NCBI GenBank assembly: GCA_016195915.1
Contig: JACPYS010000026.1
Span: 82,885-146,884, forward strand
Origin: Betaproteobacteria bacterium
Lineage (GTDB): Bacteria > Pseudomonadota > Gammaproteobacteria > Burkholderiales > SG8-39
DNA: 64,000 nt
Reading direction: 5' to 3'
Every line of letters begins with the position of its first letter. Within the stretch, counting starts at the first letter, position 1. The notes beneath the pieces were generated by a model. That model had not been told where the DNA came from, made no database searches, and worked only from the letters and a program-made list of their open reading frames with translations. This document shows, piece by piece, positions 55,567-63,612 of this stretch. The translations under genes were made by a program, and so were the position numbers.

Positions 55567-56622
55567 ATGACGGCACGAGCGGAGCGCGTGCGTATCGGCA
55601 TGATCGGTGCGGGCTTCATTGCGAGCTATCACCTCGATGGCTTGCGCGCGGCGGGGGGCGCGGACCTGCGCGTGATTTCGGGGCGCACTCGGGACAAGAC
55701 CGCCGCAATGGCGGCGCGATACGGCATCGCCGCCACTGCCGCCGACTGGCGCGAGGTCCTCGAGCGCGACGATATCGACGCCGTGGTGATCACGACGCCC
55801 GACGACACCCACCAGGAAATCGCGATCGCGGCCGCCAAGGCAGGCAAGCACATTCTGCTGCAAAAACCCATGGCGCGAACGGCCGATGAATGCCGTCGGA
55901 TCATCTCGGCGGTGGATGCCGCGGGCGTGCGCCTGCAGGTCAGTTTCATGCATCGCTACTTCGAGGAGGTGGTGTGCGCCAGGGGATTGCTCGCCGACGG
56001 CGCGATCGGTCGAGCGTATTCGATGCGCATGCGCAACGCGACACCCGGCGCGGACTGGAGCTCGTGGTTCTACAGCAGGGCGCGGGTCGGGGGCGGCGTG
56101 GTCATGCAGCTGGGTGTTCATGGCATCGACCTGTTGCGCCACCTGTTCGGCGAGATCGATTTTCTGAGCGCGAACACGGCATTGCTGCGGACCGAACGCC
56201 CCCTCGCCGATGGGACGATCATTCATCCGGACAACGAGGACCATGCGCTCGCCATTTATCGTTTCGCCTCGGGCGCGCTGGCCACGCACGAGATGAGCAT
56301 GAGCGAGGTGCAGGGCTGCGACCGGTTCACCCTTGAGATTTACGGCGAGCGCGGTACGATCTGGTTGCGCTCGGGGCGCGGGCTGCTTGCGATCTATGCG
56401 CCCGGGTACACCGGCACGCGTGGCTGGGTCGTGCCGGCGCTCCCCGCGCGCGAGCCGGGTGCACGCCATCACCAGGAGTTCCTCGACATCGTGCGCGGCA
56501 CGCTCGCGCAGGACGCGACCTCCGGCGATGGTCTCGCGAGTGTGCTTGTGGCGGAGGCGATTTACCGCTCGAACGAGTCGCGGCGCGAGGAAACTGTCGA
56601 GCGTCCCGGGGGGCGAGCATGA
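55567..56622 (+). CDS. Gfo/Idh/MocA family NAD(P)-dependent oxidoreductase (1 of 3)
   Basis: A 351-residue oxidoreductase. The N-terminal Rossmann domain has RIGMIGAGFIASYH and the family's catalytic-type HILLQKPMART (EKP-like motif with Gln in place of Glu). The C-terminal alpha/beta domain contains VGGGVVMQLGVHGIDLLRHL, where the His is the usual active-site residue. These enzymes act on sugars, inositols or their derivatives. It starts 1 base after the binding protein stop. Confidence 0.92.
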   Translation: MTARAERVRIGMIGAGFIASYHLDGLRAAGGADLRVISGRTRDKTAAMAARYGIAATAADWREVLERDDIDAVVITTPDDTHQEIAIAAAKAGKHILLQKPMARTADECRRIISAVDAAGVRLQVSFMHRYFEEVVCARGLLADGAIGRAYSMRMRNATPGADWSSWFYSRARVGGGVVMQLGVHGIDLLRHLFGEIDFLSANTALLRTERPLADGTIIHPDNEDHALAIYRFASGALATHEMSMSEVQGCDRFTLEIYGERGTIWLRSGRGLLAIYAPGYTGTRGWVVPALPAREPGARHHQEFLDIVRGTLAQDATSGDGLASVLVAEAIYRSNESRREETVERPGGRA

Positions 56623-57650
56623 GTCTGCCGGTGCGTGTTGCCGTGCTGAGCTTCGCGCACTACCACGCGAATTTCTGGACTGAGGTCTTCAAGGCTTCCC
56701 CGTCCGCCACCCTGACCGGCATCTGGGACGACGATCCCGGACGCGGGCAGGCGAACGCGACGGTGCACGGGAGCGTTTTCAACGGCGACCTCGACGATGT
56801 GCTGGCCAACTGCGACGCGGTTGCCATTTGTTCGGAAACCGTGCGGCACGCGGACCTGATCGAGCGTGCCGCACAGGCAGGGTGCGCCATCCTGTGCGAA
56901 AAGCCGCTTGCGGCGACGATCGCCGATTGTGCTCGCATCGAGCGCGCCGTCGCAGCCGCAGGGACGCCATTCATGCAGAGTTTTCCGAAGCGCTACGACC
57001 CGGTGAATCATGAGTTGAAACGCATGCTCGATGCGAAAGCGCTCGGGCGGGTCGGGCTGGTGCGGGTGCGCCACGGGCACTACTACGGCCTGGACGCGGC
57101 GTTCGCAAACAGCTGGCACGCCGATCCTCGCGCGAGTGGTGGTGGCGCGCTCCTGGACGAAGGCGTGCATGGCGCGGATTTCCTGCGCTGGATGTTCGGC
57201 GAACCCGACACCGTCTCGGCGATCAGTTCCAGCGCGATGCTCGGCCTGGGAGTCGAGGATCTTGCAATCGCCACCTACCGGTATGCCGATGGCATGATCG
57301 CCGAGTTGACGGCCAGCTGGAGTTTCGTCGCCGCCGAGAATTCGATTGAAATCTACGGCGACAAGGGTACGGCCCTGCTCGGCGGAGTCGATCTGGCATC
57401 AAAGGATTTCTGTTCGGACGGGTGGTTGCGGACCTATTCGGGCGGCGAGCGGCGCTGGCGCAGTTCGGACACCGTGCCGCGCTTCAAGGCGGGCGGCTTT
57501 CACCAGCAGAATGCCCTCGCTTTTCTCGACGCGCTGGTTCGCAAGGCGCACCCTGCGGTGACACTGGACGATGGGAAACGCGCGGTGGCGATGATTCTCG
57601 CGGCCTACGAGGCGGCCTCAATCGGCCGCGAAGTGGAAATCCGTTACTGA
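56619..57650 (+). CDS. Gfo/Idh/MocA family oxidoreductase (2 of 3)
   Basis: A 343-residue oxidoreductase starting with ATG that overlaps the stop of the first oxidoreductase (ATGA). It has the EKPLAAT motif and GGGALLDEGVHGADFLRWM with the active-site His. The N-terminal glycine motif is weak: LSFAHYHANFW replaces the usual GxGxxG, so nucleotide binding may differ or this may act mainly as a partner subunit. About the usual family length. Confidence 0.9.
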   Translation: MSLPVRVAVLSFAHYHANFWTEVFKASPSATLTGIWDDDPGRGQANATVHGSVFNGDLDDVLANCDAVAICSETVRHADLIERAAQAGCAILCEKPLAATIADCARIERAVAAAGTPFMQSFPKRYDPVNHELKRMLDAKALGRVGLVRVRHGHYYGLDAAFANSWHADPRASGGGALLDEGVHGADFLRWMFGEPDTVSAISSSAMLGLGVEDLAIATYRYADGMIAELTASWSFVAAENSIEIYGDKGTALLGGVDLASKDFCSDGWLRTYSGGERRWRSSDTVPRFKAGGFHQQNALAFLDALVRKAHPAVTLDDGKRAVAMILAAYEAASIGREVEIRY

Positions 57651-57668
57651 AATCAAGAGGGAATTGCG

Positions 57669-58400
57669 ATGATTTCCATCACCAGCCAAGACGTGCGCAT
57701 TCCATTGGGGGCCGGCATCGAGGTGCCCGCGTATCGCGCGACGCCGGCCGCGGCCCCGATTCTCGCAAGCGTGCTCGTACTCTCCGAAATCTGGAGCGTC
57801 AATCCGAATATCCGGAGCATTTGCGATCGCCTTGCCCACAACGGGATCGCCGCCCTTGCCCCTGATCTCTATCGCGGCGGCAAAGCCCCGCAGGAGAGCG
57901 ATCCTGCCGAGGTGGTCACCCGATCTTTCCTTGACTACGACGACGCGCAAGGCATCCGCGACGCACGGGCCTTCATGCGCTGGCTGCGCACGAACTCTCC
58001 TGCCGGTGCGCGCATATTCGTCTGGGGCTTTTGCATGGGTGGCCGTTTCGCGCATTACCTCGGCGCCTGCGGCGAGCCGCTCGCGGGGGTGGTGAATTTC
58101 TATGGCCGGCTGGTGTTCGATCGGCAGCCGAACAAGCCATTCATCCCGATGGACCTCGCGGGTCTCGTCGAAGTGCCGTATCTCGGGCTGTTCGGTGAGT
58201 TCGATCCGATCGTCCCGGAAAGAGATGTGGAGGAATTGCGCTCGCGCTTCGCCGCTCGCCGGCATCCGCACCTGCTCAAGGTGTTCAAGGGAGCCGAACA
58301 TGCCTTTTTCAATCAGACGCGCGCTTCCTACCATGCTGCGGCGGCGGCTGAAGCATGGGACATCACATTGCAGTTTTTCCGGAGTGGGAGTCTGGATTGA
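57669..58400 (+). CDS. Dienelactone hydrolase family protein
   Basis: A 243-residue alpha/beta-hydrolase. The nucleophile is Cys in GFCMGGRF; the Asp and His are in GEFDPIVP and GAEHAFFN. SALILSEIW-like VLVLSEIWSVN is the first strand. In a sulfated-sugar pathway it could open the lactone made by one of the neighbouring dehydrogenases (inference). AGAGGGA lies upstream; its stop overlaps the next start by TTGA. Confidence 0.9.
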   Translation: MISITSQDVRIPLGAGIEVPAYRATPAAAPILASVLVLSEIWSVNPNIRSICDRLAHNGIAALAPDLYRGGKAPQESDPAEVVTRSFLDYDDAQGIRDARAFMRWLRTNSPAGARIFVWGFCMGGRFAHYLGACGEPLAGVVNFYGRLVFDRQPNKPFIPMDLAGLVEVPYLGLFGEFDPIVPERDVEELRSRFAARRHPHLLKVFKGAEHAFFNQTRASYHAAAAAEAWDITLQFFRSGSLD

Positions 58401-59392
58401 AACCTAGAACGAAGCTCAAGGTCGCCATCCTCGGCTGCGGACGTTTTCCGAGGCGTTACCATGTCCCGGCGCTGGAGTCAGAGTCACGCGCGGGGCTCTC
58501 CATGATCTGCGACACCGGGATCGGCCCGGCCTTGGGCGACGTTGCGGCGCGCACTGGCGCGGCACTGACAACGCGCACCGAGGATCTGTTCACGCCGGGT
58601 GCCTGCGATGCGGTCATCATCAGCACCCCGCATGCGCTTCATGGGGGCCACGCCGGGCAGTGCCTGGAGCACGGCAAGCACGTACTGGTCGACAAGCCCT
58701 TCGTGATGCGTTCGATCGAGGCGAGGCAACTCGCCGACGCAGCGAAAGCTTCCGGACTGGTCGGAGCCGTCGCGTTCAACCGGCGTTTCGATGACAGTTG
58801 CCTGCGGGCGAGGACGCTGATCCAGGGCGGTGCGCTCGGCGAAATACGCTACCTGGAGACGGTGCAGCTGGGCTACGAAACGCAGGGCTGGTTTCTTGAT
58901 CCCGCGTTGGGCGGCGGCGGGCCTTTTACCGGACGAGGCGCGCATATGGCCGATCTGCTGCCATGGCTGCTGGCAAGGCTCCCGCAGCGCGTGCGCGCCG
59001 TGACACGTCCCGGGCCGGCGGGACGCGCGGATGAGGGCGGATTCATCGAAGTCGATTTCGGTGCGTTGCGGTGCCACCTCACCTGCATTACGAACGGGTT
59101 GCATATGTGGGATGAGATTCGGGTGTTTGGCGACAAGGGCCTGATCGAATTGCGCCGTCCGCTTGACATACCGCTCGGCTGGCAACTTACGCACTGGGGA
59201 ACGGGGCGCAAGCCGCTGGAGACCATCGAAGCCGATGACGCCCCCGGGGCCGCAACGCGTGACTTCATCGATGCCATCTGCGATGAGAAAGCCGCACCGG
59301 CCTGTACTTTTGAACAGGCGTGGAACTCCGTCCGGGTGATCGAGCTCGCGTTCGAGTCGGCGCTGCAGGAAGGCGCCTGGCTGAGCGTGTGA
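58397..59392 (+). CDS. Gfo/Idh/MocA family oxidoreductase (3 of 3)
   Basis: A 331-residue oxidoreductase with KVAILGCGRFPRRYH, the catalytic HVLVDKPFVMRS (DKP instead of EKP) and GPFTGRGAHMADLLPWL carrying the conserved His. The start is a TTG at 58397 overlapping the previous stop (TTGA). It is shorter than the other two but complete at both ends. The three differ clearly from one another, implying successive or alternative substrates. Confidence 0.88.
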   Translation: MKPRTKLKVAILGCGRFPRRYHVPALESESRAGLSMICDTGIGPALGDVAARTGAALTTRTEDLFTPGACDAVIISTPHALHGGHAGQCLEHGKHVLVDKPFVMRSIEARQLADAAKASGLVGAVAFNRRFDDSCLRARTLIQGGALGEIRYLETVQLGYETQGWFLDPALGGGGPFTGRGAHMADLLPWLLARLPQRVRAVTRPGPAGRADEGGFIEVDFGALRCHLTCITNGLHMWDEIRVFGDKGLIELRRPLDIPLGWQLTHWGTGRKPLETIEADDAPGAATRDFIDAICDEKAAPACTFEQAWNSVRVIELAFESALQEGAWLSV

Positions 59393-59424
59393 CGGTGGCG
59401 ATCGATCATCCAATGGAGAACGCA

Positions 59425-60402
59425 ATGAAACGCTTGAGATGTCGTGTTCTGAACATGCTGACGCTGGCGCTGTTGGTATTGTCTTACGGCGCGATCGCGC
59501 AATCCTATCCGATCAAACCGCTGCGGCTGATCGTCCCGGATGCCGCCGGCGGCTCGCCGGACACGCTCGGCCGCATCCTCGCGCAAAAGCTCTCGGATAG
59601 TCTCGGCCAACAGGTCATCGTCGACAACCGTCCGGGTGCCGCCGGTCTGCTCGCAGCCGACCTCGCGGCGAAAGCGGCGCCCGACGGCTATACATTGTTC
59701 ATGAGCACGACCGCGGTCTGGGCCATCCTGCCCAACCTGAAGAAGAATCTACCTTACGATCCGCTCAAGAGTTTCATCCCGATCACGCGGATCGCGTCTG
59801 CGTCGAACGTGATGGTCATCAACCTCTCGGTGCCCGCGAAATCGGTCGCGGAGCTGGTACGGCTTGCCAAGTCCAGCCCGGGCAGCCTCAACTATGCCTC
59901 CGCGGGTGTCGCCTCGCCGGCGCACCTCGCCGGAGAAATGCTCAATCTTCTGGCCGACATCAAAATGACTCACGTCCCGTATAAGGGCGCGGGCCCGGCG
60001 CTGCTCGATGTCATCGCCGGCAGCGTACAGCTCATGATCACCTCGCCGATCGCCGCAGGTGCGCACATGAACAGCGGCAGGGTGCGTGCTGTCGCCACCA
60101 CCGGCGCCCAGCGCAATCCGGGGTTGCCCGATCTGCCGACGATCGCGGAAACAGTTCCCGGTTACGATATCTCGCAGTCGTGGGGCATCACCGCCCCTGC
60201 CGGGACATCACCGGCCATCGTCAAGCTTCTGCACCTCGAGATCGTCAAGGCGCTCAAGCTTCCCGATGTGCGCGAGCGCATAGTACGCACTGGCGCGGTG
60301 CCGGAGGGCGACACGCCAGAGGAGTTCGATGGTTTCATCGCCGCGGAGCGCCAACGTCTGGGCGACGTGATCAGCAGGACCGGCATCGTTTTGGCGGACT
60401 AG
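59425..60402 (+). CDS. Bug/TctC-type substrate-binding protein
   Basis: A 325-residue periplasmic receptor with a signal (MKRLRCRVLNMLTLALLVLS, cleavage after AIAQ) and the signature YPIKPLRLIVPDAAGGSPDTL, plus THVPYKGAGPALLDV. GGAG lies 7 bases before the ATG at 59425; ATG 59413 is also in frame. It is the last gene of the rightward sulfatase arm (33-base gap), giving this locus a third extracytoplasmic receptor type beside the NMT1-like and sugar ones. Confidence 0.92.
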   Translation: MKRLRCRVLNMLTLALLVLSYGAIAQSYPIKPLRLIVPDAAGGSPDTLGRILAQKLSDSLGQQVIVDNRPGAAGLLAADLAAKAAPDGYTLFMSTTAVWAILPNLKKNLPYDPLKSFIPITRIASASNVMVINLSVPAKSVAELVRLAKSSPGSLNYASAGVASPAHLAGEMLNLLADIKMTHVPYKGAGPALLDVIAGSVQLMITSPIAAGAHMNSGRVRAVATTGAQRNPGLPDLPTIAETVPGYDISQSWGITAPAGTSPAIVKLLHLEIVKALKLPDVRERIVRTGAVPEGDTPEEFDGFIAAERQRLGDVISRTGIVLAD

Positions 60403-60709
60403 AGCAGCATTCAACACAATCCACCCGAGCCGCTGCGGACGAGCAAGCGTGGACCCCGCGAAGGACATCGCCGAGACGATCATGACGCAGACGCTGCCGT
60501 TTGTCGAAGCGCCGTTCGTGAAGCTGTACGAGCAGTTCGAGCGCGCGGTCTACGCTTCGGCCTGACGCGCGGGCGGCCGCGCGCGAGGCCCGAGGGAACA
60601 GAAGCCCGTTCTCGAATCTGGTCAGCATCGGACAGATCGAAGAAATCTTGAACTCAGCGTACCCGGAAGCAGCATTGGCGTGGGTTGCCAAGGATGCGAT
60701 TTCCGGTAC
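60403..60709. other. 307-base region without an intact gene
   Basis: No complete gene is seen. Besides the short fragment listed at 60449-60565, plus-strand frames near 60610-60700 read in a protein-like way (VSIGQIEEIL, AYPEAALAWV) but have no start signal or recognisable family. The region looks like debris between the sulfatase operon and the vapBC pair. Confidence 0.4.
60449..60565 (+). pseudogene. Short coding-like fragment, unidentified
   Basis: A 38-codon open frame beginning at a GTG and reading DPAKDIAETIMTQTLPFV and then FVKLYEQFERAVYASA before a stop. Composition is protein-like but there is no ribosome site and I do not recognise a family. It is probably the 3' end of a lost gene. 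A genuine small peptide is possible but unsupported. Confidence 0.25.
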
Positions 60710-61135
60710 TCAGGCGGCCATGGCCTTGACGTGGCCTTGCGCTGCGTATTTCAGAATGCGCTTGTCCCGCGTGACGATGACCGCGCTTTTCATGCGCGCG
60801 GTCGCCACCAGAAAGCGGTCCGCCGGGTCGGCGTGGAATGCGCCGGGCAAACCACAACTTTCGACGGCGATACCGGTTTCCAGCCCCACCAGCTCGAAAT
60901 CCGGCCGATCAAGCGCCTGTCTGATCCATTCAGCCACGGGAATCGGCAATTCGAGCCGCCCCTTGCTTTCCAGCAACGCGATTTCCCAGACCGAAACCAC
61001 GGAAATCCGGATTGCCTTGCGCGACCCGGCGTCCTCGATCGCCCTCACCGCGACCCGGCTGATGCGTCGCGATTCGCCATGCGCAAGCCAGATCCAGACG
61101 TGCGTATCGAGCAGAAGCGGGGAATCGGGATTCAC
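60710..61135 (-). CDS. vapC: VapC-like PIN-domain toxin
   Basis: A 141-residue PIN-domain ribonuclease. Acidic catalytic residues are in LLLDTHVWIWLA (Asp), SVVSVWEIALLE (Glu) and HADPADRFLVATA (two Asp), the full PIN set. The start is a GTG at 61135 that overlaps the antitoxin stop (GTGA), so translation is coupled. It would cleave RNA when freed from its antitoxin. Confidence 0.9.
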   Translation of the reverse strand: MNPDSPLLLDTHVWIWLAHGESRRISRVAVRAIEDAGSRKAIRISVVSVWEIALLESKGRLELPIPVAEWIRQALDRPDFELVGLETGIAVESCGLPGAFHADPADRFLVATARMKSAVIVTRDKRILKYAAQGHVKAMAA

Positions 61136-61407
61136 TTGCTGCGGCGTTTGCCGGCGCGGGGATACAGATTTGGCTCGGTCTCCGCCGCCGCCTCCCACTC
61201 GACGTCGATCGGGCTTTCAATGTCGCCCACGTGGGTGATGGTTCCCGCCATGTACCCAAACAGCGGCCGGCGCCGCGCGGGCTCCACGGCGACGAGCTTT
61301 GCGACCGGCTTGCCGCGCTTGGTGATCACGATCGGCTTGCGCGTCTTCGCGATCTCGTCCATCAGCCTCAGGCACTTGGCCTTGAATTCCGCTGCGGAGA
61401 TCTCCAT
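61132..61407 (-). CDS. vapB: Phd/YefM-type antitoxin partnered with VapC-like toxin
   Basis: A 91-residue antitoxin. The N-terminus MEISAAEFKAKCLRLMDEIA and PIVITKRGKPVAKLV are typical of the Phd/YefM fold that binds DNA; the C-terminal part would wrap the toxin. It is upstream of and overlaps the toxin gene. The palindrome at 61422-61440, just before its start, is the probable autoregulatory operator. Confidence 0.9.
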   Translation of the reverse strand: MEISAAEFKAKCLRLMDEIAKTRKPIVITKRGKPVAKLVAVEPARRRPLFGYMAGTITHVGDIESPIDVEWEAAAETEPNLYPRAGKRRSK

Positions 61408-61421
61408 CGGAGCTTCCTTGG

Positions 61422-61440
61422 TGACTATATGATATGGTCA
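61422..61440. promoter_or_regulatory. Palindromic operator of the vapBC-type pair
   Basis: The 19-base sequence TGACTATATGATATGGTCA is symmetric except at the centre and one pair of positions (TGAC-y-ATAT-s-ATAT-r-GTCA). It starts 15 bases upstream of the antitoxin ATG. Antitoxins of this class repress their own operon from such sites. Confidence 0.65.
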
Positions 61441-61717
61441 TGAGAGTACGCTTCCCCGGCGATCGGTGCAAGCGGCGGCAGCGATAGGGGGAAAATCAAT
61501 CGGGGACCGCCGTGCACTGAACCATGTTGATCGCCCTATCTCATGTGTTGGGTGCGGCGGCTCGCACAATGCGGATTACGTTATGCCGCCGGGCCGTCTG
61601 ACCACGCTTTCGTTGTCGAAGAACGGCGTTGGTATGTACCCTCTGTTCTTGATGATTGCCTCAACGAGTACGTAGGGCTAAGCTGATCGTTCCACGTCTT
61701 CGCGGGAGGAACGCGGC
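61441..61717. other. Non-coding region between vapBC and the gluconate-dehydrogenase-like operon
   Basis: No supported gene. A plus-strand frame ends with DHAFVVEERRWYVPSVLDD and a stop near 61684, which reads like the tail of a lost gene, but it has no start. GGAGGAA at about 61707 is the ribosome site of the gene at 61718. Confidence 0.4.
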
Positions 61718-62467
61718 ATGAAGAACGATAGGGACAAGGCAGGTCCGAAATCGCGGCGTTCGTTTCTCAAAGGGGCTGGTGCGACGTTCGCTCTCGCCGG
61801 CGTGGCGGCGGCGCCTGCATCGGGCATCGCGCAGACCAGTCCCACTGCTGCGCCGGGCGCGGCCGCGCCGGGATCCGCCGCGGCAGCCGGTTACCAGTCG
61901 CTCGGCCTGGAAGAGGCGGCGATCACCGAGGCGCTCGTCGAGCACATGTGGCCCGCCGACCAGTTCACCGCGTCCGGAGTCGAACTGGGCATCGCGACCT
62001 ATATCGACCGCCAGCTTGCCGGCGCGTTCGGGCGCGGCGACCGGTTGTATGCGCAGGGCCCGTTCCGCAAGGGCAAGGCGCAGCATGGTTACCAGCTGCC
62101 GCTGACGCCGGAGGCCTGGTACAAGACGGGCGTCGGCGCGCTGAGCGCGTACTGCCGGCGCACGCACGGCAAGACGTTCGACCGGCTTCCAGCGCCTGAG
62201 CGCGAGGCGGTGCTGCAAGCGGTGAGCACGGGCAAGGCGAATGCACCCGATGTCGATCTTTCGGCCTGGTTTAACGGCCTCTTCTACCCGTTGTTCACGC
62301 AGGGCGGGTTCGCCGATCCGATCTACGGCGGCAATCGCGGCAAGGCGGCGTGGAAGATGATCGGCTATCCCGGATTGCCTGCGGTCTACAACCGCGACAT
62401 CGTGATCTTCCGCGGCAAGCGGCATCCGAAGTCGGATGCGCCGAAATCGATCCAGGATTTGTCATGA
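61718..62467 (+). CDS. Gluconate 2-dehydrogenase subunit 3 family protein
   Basis: A 249-residue Tat-exported subunit: SRRSFLKGAGATFALAG is the twin-arginine signal, followed by an Ala/Pro-rich linker (about 38-58) and the subunit-3 domain (VEHMWPADQFTASGVELGIA, FNGLFYPLFTQGGFADPIYG, AWKMIGYPGLPAVYNRD). This small subunit escorts the GMC flavoprotein to the periplasm. The stop overlaps the start of that flavoprotein gene (ATGA). Since its partner is broken, this subunit is probably no longer useful. Confidence 0.92.
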   Translation: MKNDRDKAGPKSRRSFLKGAGATFALAGVAAAPASGIAQTSPTAAPGAAAPGSAAAAGYQSLGLEEAAITEALVEHMWPADQFTASGVELGIATYIDRQLAGAFGRGDRLYAQGPFRKGKAQHGYQLPLTPEAWYKTGVGALSAYCRRTHGKTFDRLPAPEREAVLQAVSTGKANAPDVDLSAWFNGLFYPLFTQGGFADPIYGGNRGKAAWKMIGYPGLPAVYNRDIVIFRGKRHPKSDAPKSIQDLS

Positions 62468-63612
62468 TCAAGCTCAAGGAACGCGAGGTTGTGATCGTGG
62501 GCGGCGGGCTCACCGCGGGGCTGGTGTCGCGGCGCCTCGTGCCCGCGGGACGCGACGTGCTGGTGCTGGAGCGCGGCCCGGAGCGCGCGGGCGGGGCGGC
62601 AGAAGAGCTGCCAACGCAGCGCGATGATCTGCGCTGGGGAACGCATCGCGGCCTGACGCAGCGCGAGAACGTCGAAACCATCACCCTGCGCCACAAGCCG
62701 AACGAGCAGTCGCTGCCGATGCGGCGATTGACGAGTTTTCTTCCGGGCTACGGTGTGGGCGGCGCGATCTCGCACTGGAACGGCCAGACCTGGCGCTTCC
62801 AGACCACCGACTACGTGCTGCGCTCGCATCTCGAATCGCGCTACGGCAAGGCCTCGGTCGCCGCGCTCTCGGTGCAGGACTGGGGTCTCAAATACGAGGA
62901 TCTCGAGCCCTACTACACGCTGTTCGAGAATCTCTTCGGCATCTCCGGCGAGGCGGGCAACGTCAAGGGTGTGAAGCGACCGGAGGGAAATCCGTTCGAA
63001 CCCTACCGCAGTGAGCCATATCCGCTGCCGCCGCTGGAGGCGACCGAAGTCGGCCTGATGTTCCGCGCCGCCGCCGCCAAGCTCGGCTACCACCCGTTCG
63101 CCATGCCGGCGGCGAACGCGAGCCGCGCTTACAAGAATCCGGACGGCATGCAGTTGGGCGCCTGCCAGTATTGCGGCCACTGCGAGCGCTTTCTGTGCGA
63201 GGCGAACGCCAAATCCTCGTCGATGAACCTGCTGCTGCCGCTGGTGCGCGGTAAGCCGAATTTCGAGATGCGCGCCAATGCCGAAGTGCTGCGGCTGCAG
63301 TACGACAAGGCGGCGAAACGCGTTACCGGCGTGATTTACGCGGACGCGCGTACCGGCGAGGAATACGAGCAGCCCGCATCCACCGTGGTACTAGGCGCGT
63401 ACGTGTTCACCAACACGCGCCTGCTGCTGCTCTCCGGGATCGGGCGGCCCTACGATCCGGCGACCGGGCAGGGCGTGGTCGGCAAGAACTATTGCTATCA
63501 GACGACTTCCGCGGTGCAGGTGTTCTTCGAAGACAAGTACCTCAATCCCTTCATGGGCGCTGGCGCGCTAGCCCGTCTTTCTCAACTCAGCACCAACACT
63601 GTTGCTAAGTAG
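62464..63612 (+). pseudogene. GMC-type flavoprotein subunit of gluconate 2-dehydrogenase-like enzyme, interrupted by IS
   Basis: The frame encodes 382 residues, whereas this family is about 560-590. It has the FAD motif VIVGGGLTAGLVSRRL, the GMC segment GVGGAISHWNGQTWR and QYCGHCERFLC with three cysteines. Homology to the family stops near GAGALA (about 63565), after which the reading runs into IS sequence and stops at 63612. The C-terminal substrate domain, with the His/Asn catalytic pair of GMC enzymes, is missing, so the enzyme should be inactive. Start overlaps the subunit-3 stop. Confidence 0.88.

Noticed and set aside
61466..61675. 69-codon plus-strand ORF between vapBC and the gluconate-dehydrogenase genes
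   Set aside because: No ribosome site, no recognisable family, and another frame in the same stretch reads more like a gene remnant.
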